A stretch of 64,000 nucleotides of DNA, taken from the NCBI GenBank assembly GCA_900317625.1, contig ONHK01000001.1, forward strand, positions 245,180 to 309,179, read 5' to 3'. The DNA is from an uncultured Treponema sp. GTDB taxonomy: Bacteria; Spirochaetota; Spirochaetia; Treponematales; Treponemataceae. Within the stretch, counting starts at the first letter, position 1. The number at the start of each line of letters is the position of its first letter. The notes beneath the pieces were generated by a model. That model was given only the letters and a program-made list of their open reading frames with translations. It did not search any database and was not told the DNA's origin. Position numbers and translations under genes: made by a program. Shown here piece by piece: positions 36,068-44,983 of this stretch.

Positions 36068-37093
36068 TCATGCCTGAAGTGCTGTAACCGCAACTGTATC
36101 AATAATCTCTTCAACATTGCAGCCACGGGAAAGGTCGTTCAACGGCTTTGCAAATCCCTGGCAAACCGGACCGATTGCCTTCCATCCGCCCATTCTTGCG
36201 CAGATTTTGTAACCAATATTTCCTGCATTAATATTCGGGAAAATGAATGTGTTCGCGTGGCCTGCAACTTTGCTTCCTGGAGCTTTCAAGCTTCCAACTT
36301 CCGGGGCAACAGCGGCATCAAACTGGAATTCACCGTCAAGCTTAAGTTCCGGAGCCACAGCCTTCGCCAGTTCTGTAGCTTTCTGAACTTTTGAAACTGT
36401 GTCGTGGAACTTTGAATCATTTCCAGAACCTTTTGTTGAAAATGAAAGCATTGCAACTTTCGGCTCAATTCCAGCAATAGTCTTTGCTGTCTTAGCAGAA
36501 GCAATCGCAATATCCGCAAGCTCTTCCGCGCTAGGCTCAATGTTTACAGCACAGTCACCAAAAACAGCAATTCCATCAGGAACATATTTATTTCCTGTTG
36601 GCGGCGCAACCATGATAAAACAAGAAGATACAGTTTTAATTCCAGGCGCAGTCTTTATAACCTGCAAACCAGGACGAAGAGTATTAGCTGTTGAATGGCA
36701 AGCACCAGAAACAAAACCGTCCGCATCTCCAGCCTTAAGAATCAATGCGCCATACATTGTAAAATCTTTTAGCGCTGCAGCCTTTGCAGCGGCAACATCA
36801 GCATACTCAGGAGCACCTGTCTTCTTATTAATTTTTCCTTCGCGGGCTTTGTATAAAATTTCAGCATATTTATCTGCATTCTCATCGCAATTAGGATCAA
36901 CAATCTTTACGCCGTCCATGTCAAAACCAAATTTTTCAATTTCAGCCTTGTTTCCAAGAAGAATAATTTTTGCAATTCCAAGCTTTACAATAGAAGAAGC
37001 CGCCTCGACAACACGCTTGTCCTCACCTTCACAAAGAACGATAGTTTTTCCAGCCGTCTTGGCCTTGTCACGCAAATTCTTAATAAAATCCAT
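36068..37093 (-). CDS. pta: Phosphate acetyltransferase
   Basis: A 341-residue short-form Pta. Recognisable parts are VLCEGEDKRVVEAA, ALILKAGDADGFVSGACHSTANTLRPGLQVIKTAPG, AVFGDCAVNIEPSAEELADIA, MLSFSTKGSG and the C-terminal NTFIFPNINAGNIGYKICAR, all typical of the catalytic domain. It exchanges acetyl-CoA and acetyl phosphate, feeding acetate fermentation with acetate kinase. The acetate kinase gene is not adjacent. It is divergent from infC and ends at a bidirectional-looking terminator. Confidence 0.95.
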   Translation of the reverse strand: MDFIKNLRDKAKTAGKTIVLCEGEDKRVVEAASSIVKLGIAKIILLGNKAEIEKFGFDMDGVKIVDPNCDENADKYAEILYKAREGKINKKTGAPEYADVAAAKAAALKDFTMYGALILKAGDADGFVSGACHSTANTLRPGLQVIKTAPGIKTVSSCFIMVAPPTGNKYVPDGIAVFGDCAVNIEPSAEELADIAIASAKTAKTIAGIEPKVAMLSFSTKGSGNDSKFHDTVSKVQKATELAKAVAPELKLDGEFQFDAAVAPEVGSLKAPGSKVAGHANTFIFPNINAGNIGYKICARMGGWKAIGPVCQGFAKPLNDLSRGCNVEEIIDTVAVTALQA

Positions 37094-37267
37094 AAAAAAC
37101 CTTCAATAAAAATATTCTCAAAACTGAGTAACTAAAGAATATCACCACAAAAACACATTTTCAATAACATTTTTTTTCCTGAAGAACTTGGATTGCACGC
37201 TCATCGCCGGACTTTCCACCACAATCAGACTTATTCAAATTTAGCGCGGGATTTTATTTTTTCATTA

Positions 37268-37297
37268 TAGACACACCTGCATTTTTTCATATATAAT
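37268..37297 (+). promoter_or_regulatory. Promoter of the infC-rpmI-rplT operon
   Basis: -35-like TAGACA (37268-37273), an 18-bp spacer and a perfect -10 TATAAT (37292-37297). The start would be near 37304, leaving a leader of about 44 nt before the infC TTG codon. Confidence 0.6.
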
Positions 37298-37347
37298 GAT
37301 AATTACGTTTATATGTATTTTGTGTTTTATGAACACGAGGAGGATAG

Positions 37348-37884
37348 TTGGCATACCAAGACAACAGAAACAACAACAAAGGGCAAAGGATAAACGAAAT
37401 GATCCGTGTCCGAGAGGTTCGACTTATCGATGAAGAGGGCAACCAAAAAGGAATAGTTCCAACGCTGGAAGCTCTTAAATTGGCTAAGGAAAAGGATCTT
37501 GATCTTGTTGAGGTGAGTCCAAATGCTAACCCACCGGTTTGTAAAATACTTGATTTTGGCAAGTACCGATTCGAACAGGAAAAAAAGCTCCGAGAATCCA
37601 AGAAGAATCAGAAAGTACTAAAGTTAAAAGAAATCCGTATGCAGCCTAAAATTGGACCTGGAGATCTTGATACAAAAGCCAAGCATGTACAGGAATTCCT
37701 AGACGAGGGCGACAAGGTAAAAGTAACAATCCGTTTCCGCGGACGTGAACTTGCCCACACAGAACTCGGTTATGATGTCCTGAATGAAGTTTTGAAAAGG
37801 CTTACTTCAGCGTATGTTATGGAAAAACAGCCAGCAATGGATGGAAAAACAATGTCCATGACAATTTCAGCAAAAGCCAAATAA
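37348..37884 (+). CDS. infC: Translation initiation factor IF-3
   Basis: A 178-residue IF-3 with the N-domain [20 protein letters not shown] and [23 protein letters not shown], the lysine-rich linker and the C-domain [34 protein letters not shown]. It binds the 30S subunit and checks start-codon pairing. The frame starts with TTG directly behind a strong GAGGAGG. A non-ATG start is a hallmark of infC, allowing IF-3 to repress its own translation. It heads the infC-rpmI-rplT cluster. Confidence 0.95.
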   Translation: MAYQDNRNNNKGQRINEMIRVREVRLIDEEGNQKGIVPTLEALKLAKEKDLDLVEVSPNANPPVCKILDFGKYRFEQEKKLRESKKNQKVLKLKEIRMQPKIGPGDLDTKAKHVQEFLDEGDKVKVTIRFRGRELAHTELGYDVLNEVLKRLTSAYVMEKQPAMDGKTMSMTISAKAK

Positions 37885-37903
37885 AAAAATTGAGGTAAAT
37901 GAA

Positions 37904-38104
37904 ATGCCTAAGATGAAGACAAAGAAGTCTGCTGCAAAACGTTACTCAACAACAGGCAGCGGAAAAATCAAGTACAAGAAACAGAACCTTCGTCATATTT
38001 TGACAAAGCGTTCACCAAAAAGAAAGAGACAGCTCCGTGAAACAGGAATTCTCGCAGAAGCTGACGCAAAGAAAATCCGTAAGCAGATGTTGCCATACGG
38101 TTAA
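37904..38104 (+). CDS. rpmI: 50S ribosomal protein L35
   Basis: A 66-residue basic protein beginning [20 protein letters not shown] and ending [11 protein letters not shown], the standard L35 pattern and length. It lies 19 bp after infC with ribosome binding site TTGAGGTAA and 13 bp before rplT. It is part of the conserved infC-rpmI-rplT operon, often regulated by L20 binding its mRNA. Confidence 0.96.
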   Translation: MPKMKTKKSAAKRYSTTGSGKIKYKKQNLRHILTKRSPKRKRQLRETGILAEADAKKIRKQMLPYG

Positions 38105-38117
38105 TGGAGTATAGAAT

Positions 38118-38477
38118 ATGTCAAGAGCAATAGACGGAACAAAAAGAAAGAATCGCCGCGTAAAAATCTTAAAACTTGCTAAAGGTTTTATCGGCGACAG
38201 AAAGTCAAACTATAAACCAGCAAAAGACGCTGTTGTAAAAGCATTGAATCATGCTTATGTTGACCGCCGTGACCGCAAAGGCAACTTCCGCGCTTTGTGG
38301 ATTGCACGTATCAATGCAGCTGTAAGAGATGAAGGTCTTTCATACTCACGCTTTATCGATGGTCTTTCAAAAGCTGGCATTACATTGAACCGTAAAGCAC
38401 TTTCAAATATGGCTATCGAAGATCCTGTAGCATTCAAGGCAGTTGTAGAAGCTGCAAAGAACGCTTTGAAGGCATAA
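38118..38477 (+). CDS. rplT: 50S ribosomal protein L20
   Basis: A 119-residue protein with the L20 signatures [40 protein letters not shown] and [20 protein letters not shown]. It is an early assembly protein of the large subunit and in other bacteria represses its own operon. It is followed 11 bp later by a coiled-coil gene and zapA, an arrangement that links ribosomal and division genes on one transcript. Confidence 0.97.
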   Translation: MSRAIDGTKRKNRRVKILKLAKGFIGDRKSNYKPAKDAVVKALNHAYVDRRDRKGNFRALWIARINAAVRDEGLSYSRFIDGLSKAGITLNRKALSNMAIEDPVAFKAVVEAAKNALKA

Positions 38478-38488
38478 GGAAATTCACT

Positions 38489-39073
38489 ATGATTTCGCTT
38501 GATCAGATTTTGCTTCTTGAACAAAGAGTAGAAAGTGCTGTTGCAAAAATTGCACAGCTGCAGGCTGAAAACGATGCTCTGCGCAGTAAATGTTCTGAGC
38601 TCACAAATGCGCTTTCCAGCAAGTCGGAGCAACTTTCAACTTTTGAATCAGATCAAAATAAGATTGAAAGCGGAATCTTAAAAGCACTTGACCGTTTGAA
38701 TTCAATAGAAAATTCTGTATTGAAGGCAACCGGTCAAGTTGCTTCTCTTTCTTCCAATAATATTTCAAATCCGGTTCAGCAGATTCAAAATGAATCTGTT
38801 CATCAGCAAGTGAACGCAACTTCCGCAGAAGCACAAGAAATTCACCTGGAACAGGCCAACACATTTCAACAAGAGCAAAATTTCTCTGAACCACAGCAAC
38901 AAGCTTCAATTTATAATACAAATAATTCAGAACCAGCCCAGTTCAATTCGATGCAGCCAGTTCATCAGGAAGCGCAGATTCAGCAGACACAGACAGAACA
39001 AGTTCAAAATCAGCCGAATTTTTCTGAACAGACAAATCCAGAAGACGAAAACGGACAGTTCGATATTTTTTAA
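38489..39073 (+). CDS. Coiled-coil protein upstream of zapA (possible ZapB-like)
   Basis: A 194-residue protein. Residues 3-75 form a heptad-rich coiled coil (LDQILLLEQRVESAVAKIAQ, NDALRSKCSELTNALSSKSE). The rest (about 85-194) is a low-complexity Gln/Asn/Glu/Ser tail ending EDENGQFDIF. No catalytic domain. The position directly before zapA (9 bp) and the short coil suggest a division-ring accessory protein similar in idea to ZapB, but the sequence alone does not prove homology. Ribosome binding site AAGGAAA. Confidence 0.6.
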   Translation: MISLDQILLLEQRVESAVAKIAQLQAENDALRSKCSELTNALSSKSEQLSTFESDQNKIESGILKALDRLNSIENSVLKATGQVASLSSNNISNPVQQIQNESVHQQVNATSAEAQEIHLEQANTFQQEQNFSEPQQQASIYNTNNSEPAQFNSMQPVHQEAQIQQTQTEQVQNQPNFSEQTNPEDENGQFDIF

Positions 39074-39082
39074 TAAAATCTT

Positions 39083-39394
39083 ATGGCAAAAGGCACGCTT
39101 CAAATAGATCTTTTAGGAACATCTTTTTCAATAAAAGCAGATGAGGATACCAGTTATCTTGAGAAAATTCTTGGTTATTACAAAAGGATTGTAAATCAAA
39201 TTGAAGCAGGCGGTGCATTGACAGATCCACTAAAAATTTCAATTCTTGCGGGAATAATGCTCAGCGATGAGCTTTATAAGGCAAAGGGACGCTCACTGAA
39301 ATTTCAAGCCGCACTGGAAAATAATTCAACAGACGAAGAAGCAGACCGAATAACGAAAACTTTAATAGAAAAAATCGACAAGGTTTTAAAATGA
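39083..39394 (+). CDS. zapA: Cell division protein ZapA family
   Basis: A 103-residue protein with the ZapA pattern: an N-terminal strand pair (GTLQIDLLGTSFSIKADED), SYLEKILGYYKRIVNQIEA, LKISILAGIMLSDELYKAKG and a C-terminal coiled-coil helix. ZapA bundles FtsZ filaments at midcell. The length is typical. It overlaps the following DUF188 gene by 4 bp. Confidence 0.82.
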   Translation: MAKGTLQIDLLGTSFSIKADEDTSYLEKILGYYKRIVNQIEAGGALTDPLKISILAGIMLSDELYKAKGRSLKFQAALENNSTDEEADRITKTLIEKIDKVLK

Positions 39395-39852
39395 TTTCTA
39401 TTTTTATAGATGGAGACAACTGTCCCAATCTTGTACTGGATTACACAATCGAATTCTGCAAAACAAACAACATTCCGCTTAAGATTGTCGCGAATAGAAA
39501 AATCGAAAATAAAAATCCGGAATATGAAATGGTTGTATGTGAAAAGACAAAAGATGCGGCCGACAATTACATATTCAACAATGCAGATAAAAAAACTCTT
39601 GTTGTAACAAAAGACATTTTACTTGCAGAACGGCTTGTAAAAAATGATATTGTTACAATAAATGACCGCGGAACAATTTTTGACAAGAACAATATAAAAT
39701 ACCGCATACAAGACAGAGAACTGAATTTCCAACTGGCGGCGCTAGGTTTTGGCGGAAAAAAAGAAAAGAACTACAACCAAAATATACTAGAAAAATATAA
39801 ACGCTGTCTTGAAAAAACAATGATTATTCTTCATCGTCGCGATAGTTTATAA
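39391..39852 (+). CDS. YaiI/YqxD (DUF188, UPF0178) family protein
   Basis: A 153-residue protein with the family start IFIDGDNCPN, the KTKDAADNYIFNNA motif, VVTKDILLAERLV and TINDRGTIFDKNNIK. The acidic residues in DGDNC and DAADNYI suggest a PIN-like nuclease fold, but the function is not established. It overlaps zapA by 4 bp (start) and runs 29 bp into the convergent HD-GYP gene at its end, so the last nine codons are shared antisense. Confidence 0.85.
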   Translation: MISIFIDGDNCPNLVLDYTIEFCKTNNIPLKIVANRKIENKNPEYEMVVCEKTKDAADNYIFNNADKKTLVVTKDILLAERLVKNDIVTINDRGTIFDKNNIKYRIQDRELNFQLAALGFGGKKEKNYNQNILEKYKRCLEKTMIILHRRDSL

Positions 39853-41068
39853 GAATTTTTTCAACACGCTCCCGCACTTTCATAAATGCAAGAACAATCT
39901 CCGGATCAAATTGAGTTCCTGAGCAATTTTGAATTTCTGCAAAAGCATCGTCAAGCGACCACGCTTCTTTATAACATCTTTTGTGTGAAAGAGCATCAAA
40001 AACATCTGCCACGGCAACAATTCGTGCGGCAAGCGGAATTTCCTCGCCTTTCAGAGGAATTGATTTTTCAACAGGAAATCCAATCTGAAAATCTGCATAT
40101 CCACCGTTAAAATATTTTTTTCCGGGATAACCGGCTTCTCCACCGTCAAAACGCTCATGATGGCACAAAACAACATCGCGGCACATAACATCAACATCTG
40201 TTTCCGGCGGATCAAAAAGTTGCGCACCAATGCAAGTATGACCTTTTATAATCTGCCGTTCTTTTTCATCAAAGCGGCCGGGCTTTTTCAATATCAAGTC
40301 AGAAATTCCTACTTTTCCAATATCATGGAATTTTGCGGCAATCTTCAAATTATCGCGGTAAGTATGACGAATGTTTTCTGGAATATTTTTATCAAATGCC
40401 CAGCGGTCGTAAATTTCAAGTGAAATGCTGGAAACCCGTTCTGTATGAAGATAAGTTTCCTTTGGATCACGGAATTCAGACATTTTCAGCATTTTCCGGT
40501 GATTTTCGCGGGTATTATACGCATGCTGCAACGCGCGAACAGCAGAAAGCGCAAAATGTTTTAGATAAGTTCCGTCTTCCTCTGTAAATTTCACAACACA
40601 ACCGCTTTCATCAAGTTTGTTGATAATCTGAAGAACTCCAAGCAGAACACCATTATTCATCACAAGTGGAAAAGTATAAATGGATTTTGTGCGGTAATTT
40701 GTTGTAAGATCTGTCTGCCGGTTGAATTTATAAGGTTTTTCCTCCGGAATATTGTAGGCATCTTCTATTGTAAGGGTTTCTTTTGTGCTTGCAACATATC
40801 CGGCAATTGAAGTCTTATTTATCGGAAAAGAGAAAAATAAATACGGAAGTTTTTCTCCAGGAGGAAGCTCCTTTAACTGAGTATCATTTTGTGCATATTT
40901 TATCTTGAGTTTTTCGCCAGCCTTTACATAAATTGAACCGGCATCTGCGTTAACAATCTTCCGGGATTCAGAAAGAATTCGTTCAAGAAGAACATCAACG
41001 TCTTTTATTTCATCAAGTTTTAACTCAAGTTCTATAATTTTCTGAAGCTTGCTTTCTTTTTCGCCCAT
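39824..41068 (-). CDS. GAF plus HD-GYP domain protein (putative c-di-GMP phosphodiesterase)
   Basis: A 414-residue cytoplasmic protein. A GAF sensor domain covers about residues 20-190 (NADAGSIYVKAGEKLKIKYA, GVLQIINKLDESG). An HD-GYP domain covers about 205-400: HTERVSSISLEIYDRW, FHDIGKVGISDLILKKPGR, HHERFDGGEAGYPG and ARIVAVADVFDALSHKRCYK. All metal ligands of the HD and the GYP signature are present, so active c-di-GMP hydrolysis to GMP is plausible. An insert of about 30 residues follows GYPGK. The divergent promoter region upstream carries a 12-bp inverted repeat. Confidence 0.9.
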   Translation of the reverse strand: MGEKESKLQKIIELELKLDEIKDVDVLLERILSESRKIVNADAGSIYVKAGEKLKIKYAQNDTQLKELPPGEKLPYLFFSFPINKTSIAGYVASTKETLTIEDAYNIPEEKPYKFNRQTDLTTNYRTKSIYTFPLVMNNGVLLGVLQIINKLDESGCVVKFTEEDGTYLKHFALSAVRALQHAYNTRENHRKMLKMSEFRDPKETYLHTERVSSISLEIYDRWAFDKNIPENIRHTYRDNLKIAAKFHDIGKVGISDLILKKPGRFDEKERQIIKGHTCIGAQLFDPPETDVDVMCRDVVLCHHERFDGGEAGYPGKKYFNGGYADFQIGFPVEKSIPLKGEEIPLAARIVAVADVFDALSHKRCYKEAWSLDDAFAEIQNCSGTQFDPEIVLAFMKVRERVEKILINYRDDEE

Positions 41069-41123
41069 AATCTTTCCACTTTTTACACTTTACAAAATTA
41101 TATCAGATGTTTAAAAAATTTAA

Positions 41124-41198
41124 TAGCCTAAATGTTCAGTTTTTTCTGAATCAATAAATTGAATAAGCGGGAAGAAAAAGAAAGCGACATTTAGGCTA
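41124..41198. promoter_or_regulatory. Perfect 12-bp inverted repeat in a divergent promoter region
   Basis: TAGCCTAAATGT (41124-41135) is mirrored by ACATTTAGGCTA (41187-41198), 51 bp apart, between the HD-GYP and CapA-type genes. A smaller TTCAG/CTGAA hairpin (41135-41150) lies inside. It could be a paired operator or a cruciform. Confidence 0.5.
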
Positions 41199-41254
41199 GT
41201 ACATATTTTCGCACTTTTCTACTGCGTTTGAGTATGTTATAATTATAAAAGTTG

Positions 41255-42418
41255 ATGAATTTTAAATTTTTTTATTCCGTAATTCTTTTCAGTTTTTTTA
41301 TTTTTTCGTGCAAGACGATTCCAAAAAATGAGGCTTTGGAACTGGAAGAACCAGAACGAATTACTCTTCTTTTTGCCGGTGATATTATGGCGCACCGACC
41401 AAATTTCAATATGAAAAATTATCACAAAATCTGGGAAAATATAAAACCTATTGTTTCAAAAGCCGACTTTTCCTTTGCAAATATTGAGGCGCCAGTTGAC
41501 CAGAATTTGCCTTTTTCGCCCTACCCTAATTTCAATATGCAGCCGTCTTATCCTGAAGCAGCAATTGACGCAGGTTTTAACGTTTTTTCTCTTGTGAATA
41601 ACCATACGAACGATCAGGGACTTGAAGGAATTCTGGAAACACGGAAATGGGGAATAAAAATAGAAGAGAACACGAAAAATTCTGAGCGGCCGGTTTATTT
41701 TTGTGGAATAAATGAAACTCCGAACCAGGAAATCTCATACAAAATCATTCAGCATGGACAGTGGAAAATTCTTTTTGTGGCTGTAACTGAGATTTTAAAT
41801 CGCCCGAATTACCGTTCTTATTTGAATTATGTTGTCGCAAGCAAAAAAAACTGGGAAATTTTCTCTGAATATCTTGTTCAACTTCGGGAAAACAATCCGT
41901 GCGACATTATGGTTCTTGCAATCCACACGGATGAACCGGAATATGTTCTGCCGGTTGCACAGAAACGTAAAGATTTTTACCATAACCTTGCACTAAATGG
42001 CGTTGATGTAATCTGGGCGAATCATCCGCATATTGTGCGCGAAAGAGAATTTATTGGCGATAAAGAAACAAAACTTTTAAAAAATGCTATAATATATGGA
42101 AATGGAAATACAATCAGTGGACAAAGATGGGAACCAGCCTTAGAGAACCCTGCAAATCCGCGGGATGACACTGGCGACGGAATGATGATGGAACTTGTGT
42201 TCAGAAAAGACAAACAGAATCCAAGACCATACATTGAGAAAACCGAAACGTATTTCATTACAACATATATAAATACAGCATGGGAATTTGTTATCAGATT
42301 TCTAGATGATGATTTTATACAATACTTGAACAGCATCGGCCGAACAAAATGGGCTGAATACATTCAAGCCAGAAAAAAAATTATAGAAAATATCAAGGAA
42401 ACAACGATATGGCAATAG
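41255..42418 (+). CDS. CapA-family metallophosphatase-like lipoprotein
   Basis: A 387-residue protein with an N-terminal signal ending in a probable lipobox (FFIFSC). The PGA_cap (CapA) domain shows LLFAGDIMAHRPNF, FANIEAPVD, FSLVNNHTNDQGLEGILETR, LAIHTDEPEYV and DVIWANHPHIVRE, the pattern of metal-binding Asp/His/Asn residues of this phosphoesterase-like family. Members are linked to poly-gamma-glutamate capsule export, but here no other cap genes are near. An in-frame TTG lies one codon upstream. A TATAAT (41238-41243) is only 11 bases before the ATG and no ribosome binding site is visible, so the mRNA may be nearly leaderless. It overlaps the helicase gene by 10 bp. Confidence 0.82.
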   Translation: MNFKFFYSVILFSFFIFSCKTIPKNEALELEEPERITLLFAGDIMAHRPNFNMKNYHKIWENIKPIVSKADFSFANIEAPVDQNLPFSPYPNFNMQPSYPEAAIDAGFNVFSLVNNHTNDQGLEGILETRKWGIKIEENTKNSERPVYFCGINETPNQEISYKIIQHGQWKILFVAVTEILNRPNYRSYLNYVVASKKNWEIFSEYLVQLRENNPCDIMVLAIHTDEPEYVLPVAQKRKDFYHNLALNGVDVIWANHPHIVREREFIGDKETKLLKNAIIYGNGNTISGQRWEPALENPANPRDDTGDGMMMELVFRKDKQNPRPYIEKTETYFITTYINTAWEFVIRFLDDDFIQYLNSIGRTKWAEYIQARKKIIENIKETTIWQ

Positions 42419-44982
42419 ACTACAAATCTCTTCCAGTTTATGAACAAAAAGAACGGATTCTTGCCGCTCTAAAAGATAATCAGGTTATAGTTGTGCAAAG
42501 CCCGACCGGTTCGGGAAAAACAACACAGTTGCCAGTAATTCTGCATGAAGCCGGTTACGATGCCGCAGGAATGATTGCCGTTACACAGCCACGACGAATA
42601 GCAGCACTAAGCGTAAGTGAATTCATCGCGAAACAGCTTGGAACAACATATCCTGGACTTGTCGGTTATAAAATGCGCTTTGAAGACAAAACTGACACAA
42701 CAACAAAAATCAAAATAATGACGGATGGAATTCTTCTGCAGGAAATGAAACTTGATCCGTGGCTAAGTAAATATTCCGTAATCATGGTTGACGAAGCCCA
42801 CGAGCGCAGCCTGAACATCGATTTTGTCCTGGGGCTTTTAAAACGCGTGCTAGAGGCGCGAAAAGAATTCAAGGTGATTGTAAGTTCAGCAACAATAAAT
42901 GCGGAAGCATTCAGCAAATATTTTGGTGGCTGCCCGATTGTTACAATTGAAACTCAGACTTTTCCGGTAACAATGGTTTACGATCCGCCTGCAATTGCGG
43001 CAAGTACAATAAGTGAAACGGCAAGCACTGCTCTTCTTACAAAAATCTGCTCAACAGTTGAACGGATTCTGGCAAACGACGATGACGGAGGAATTCTTAT
43101 ATTCCTTCCGGGTGAAAAAATCATAAAAGACTGCATGTCAATGCTGGACAAATCGTATTTTGCGAAAAAACTTCATACACTGCCGCTTTACGGCCGGCTT
43201 TCAAAAGAAGATCAGGAACGGGTTTTTCTGCCGGCTCCAAAAGGAAAGAAAAAAGTAATAATCTCCACAAATATCGCAGAAACTTCAGTAACAATTTCTG
43301 ACATAACTTATGTTATTGACTCAGGACTTGCAAAACTGAATTTTTATAATCCGCACACATTCACTTCGAGCCTTGTGGAAACGCAAGTCAGCAAAGCAAG
43401 CTGCAACCAGCGCAGAGGACGTGCAGGTCGAACTCAGCCTGGAACTTGCTACAGACTTTATCCGAAAAAAGATTTTGAAACACGCCCAATGTACACAACG
43501 GAAGAAATTTACCGTACAGATTTAAGCGAGGTTATTCTTCAGATGGCGGATTTGGGAATAACCGATTTCACGGGATTTGACTTTATTTCTCCGCCGGGAA
43601 CTGAAAATATCCACGGGGCGGTAGAAACATTGAATATGCTTGGTGCTTTGGATGCGGACAATTCTCTTTCTTCAATTGGAAAACTTATGGTCGCTTTTCC
43701 GCTTGAACCACGAATCAGCAGGATTATTGTTGAATCAATCATGCACTACCCGAACGTTCTGGAAGAAATTCTTGTTGCGGCCTCATTTCTTAGCACAAAC
43801 AGTCCATTCATGCTTCCTCCGGGAGAAGAAATGGAAGCCCGCCGGGCGCATCATACATTCCGCGATATGCAGGGCGATTTTGTAAGTTATCTGAATCTTT
43901 TCAATGCCTGGCTGAAATGCGACGACAATGCAAAAAAAGAAAAATTTTGCAAAAAAAATTACCTTGATGAACGAATCATGCGTGAAATTGAGAATATCGA
44001 TGTTCAATTAAAAGATATAATTTTTCATCTGAATATTCCGGTTCTTGGCGGTGGAAGCAAATCTGATTATCTTGCCTGCATTGGTTGCGGAATGATTCAG
44101 TTTGTCTGCATAAGAAAAAAACGAGAATGTTACCAGTCTTTAACAGCCGACAATATTTTTATTCATCCCGGTTCTGTCATGTTCAAACAAGATCCGCTTT
44201 ACATTGTTGCCGGAGAAATTGTGCGAACCAGCAGAATGTATGCGATGAGCGTTTCGCCGCTCACAAAATCAATTTTGGCGCAGATTTCTCCAGATCTTTT
44301 AAATCGACTTGAAAATATCCGTTCAAAAAAGACGCTTGAAATTCAGGCTGAGGAATACGAGCAGCATATTTCTAAAAAACAGCGTGAACGCGAAAATAAA
44401 AAATCTGATGAAAAAAATAAAAATGAAAACACAGTAACTTTTGGTGGAGAAATTTTTAGCGTAAAAATCAAAAAAGGCAAAAAACAGGCAGAACTTTTGT
44501 TCGACAATTTTATACGCGCGGCAAAAACAGAAGAAAATTCTGAAAAGATAAAGGCATTCGGACCGCTTTTGAGCAAAATTGTATTTTCAAATGGATTTAC
44601 GCTTCTTGAAAACGAAAAACTAACAACCGCAATCAAACTTGCAAAAACAATAAACCTTGCGCCAATCTCGGAAAAAAACTGGAACCGCAAACTGAATGTA
44701 AATATCTCTGATGAAAACGCTGCGGAAAAAATAACTGAAGCTTGTCAGAATATCTTGAAAGTTGCCGTTGCAAAACAGAAAAGCAAAGAATATGGATTTA
44801 TCTGCCTTTTTACAGATGGAAAAGGAACTTTTTGGAACAAAGTTTCAAGGGGGCTTCCAACGGCAATCAACGAAAGCCTTGCTTCTCTGGAAACACTTGC
44901 TGATGCTGAAAATGTTTTCTCCGAAGAACAAAAACAGATAATCAACAAAGTTTACGGAACATTGAACGAACTTTCAAAATAA
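42409..44982 (+). CDS. hrpA: DEAH-box ATP-dependent helicase (HrpA/HrpB type)
   Basis: An 857-residue superfamily 2 helicase. Motifs: I SPTGSGKTTQLP, Ia TQPRRIAALS, II VDEAHERS, III SATIN, IV ILIFLPGEKII, V STNIAETSVTI, VI QRRGRAGRTQPGTCYRLY. The HA2 (winged helix/ratchet) and an OB-like region follow (IHPGSVMFKQDP, YIVAGEIVRTSRMYAMSV). A lysine-rich stretch around residue 650-680 separates a C-terminal domain of about 180 residues with no clear family. It is shorter than E. coli HrpA (about 1300 residues) and near HrpB length, so the symbol is approximate. It likely remodels RNA in the cytosol. Confidence 0.88.
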   Translation: MAIDYKSLPVYEQKERILAALKDNQVIVVQSPTGSGKTTQLPVILHEAGYDAAGMIAVTQPRRIAALSVSEFIAKQLGTTYPGLVGYKMRFEDKTDTTTKIKIMTDGILLQEMKLDPWLSKYSVIMVDEAHERSLNIDFVLGLLKRVLEARKEFKVIVSSATINAEAFSKYFGGCPIVTIETQTFPVTMVYDPPAIAASTISETASTALLTKICSTVERILANDDDGGILIFLPGEKIIKDCMSMLDKSYFAKKLHTLPLYGRLSKEDQERVFLPAPKGKKKVIISTNIAETSVTISDITYVIDSGLAKLNFYNPHTFTSSLVETQVSKASCNQRRGRAGRTQPGTCYRLYPKKDFETRPMYTTEEIYRTDLSEVILQMADLGITDFTGFDFISPPGTENIHGAVETLNMLGALDADNSLSSIGKLMVAFPLEPRISRIIVESIMHYPNVLEEILVAASFLSTNSPFMLPPGEEMEARRAHHTFRDMQGDFVSYLNLFNAWLKCDDNAKKEKFCKKNYLDERIMREIENIDVQLKDIIFHLNIPVLGGGSKSDYLACIGCGMIQFVCIRKKRECYQSLTADNIFIHPGSVMFKQDPLYIVAGEIVRTSRMYAMSVSPLTKSILAQISPDLLNRLENIRSKKTLEIQAEEYEQHISKKQRERENKKSDEKNKNENTVTFGGEIFSVKIKKGKKQAELLFDNFIRAAKTEENSEKIKAFGPLLSKIVFSNGFTLLENEKLTTAIKLAKTINLAPISEKNWNRKLNVNISDENAAEKITEACQNILKVAVAKQKSKEYGFICLFTDGKGTFWNKVSRGLPTAINESLASLETLADAENVFSEEQKQIINKVYGTLNELSK

Positions 44983-44983
44983 A

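Noticed and set aside
36399..37109. 236-codon plus-strand frame
   Set aside because: It is entirely antisense to pta, whose protein is clear-cut; the opposite frame is open by codon bias only.
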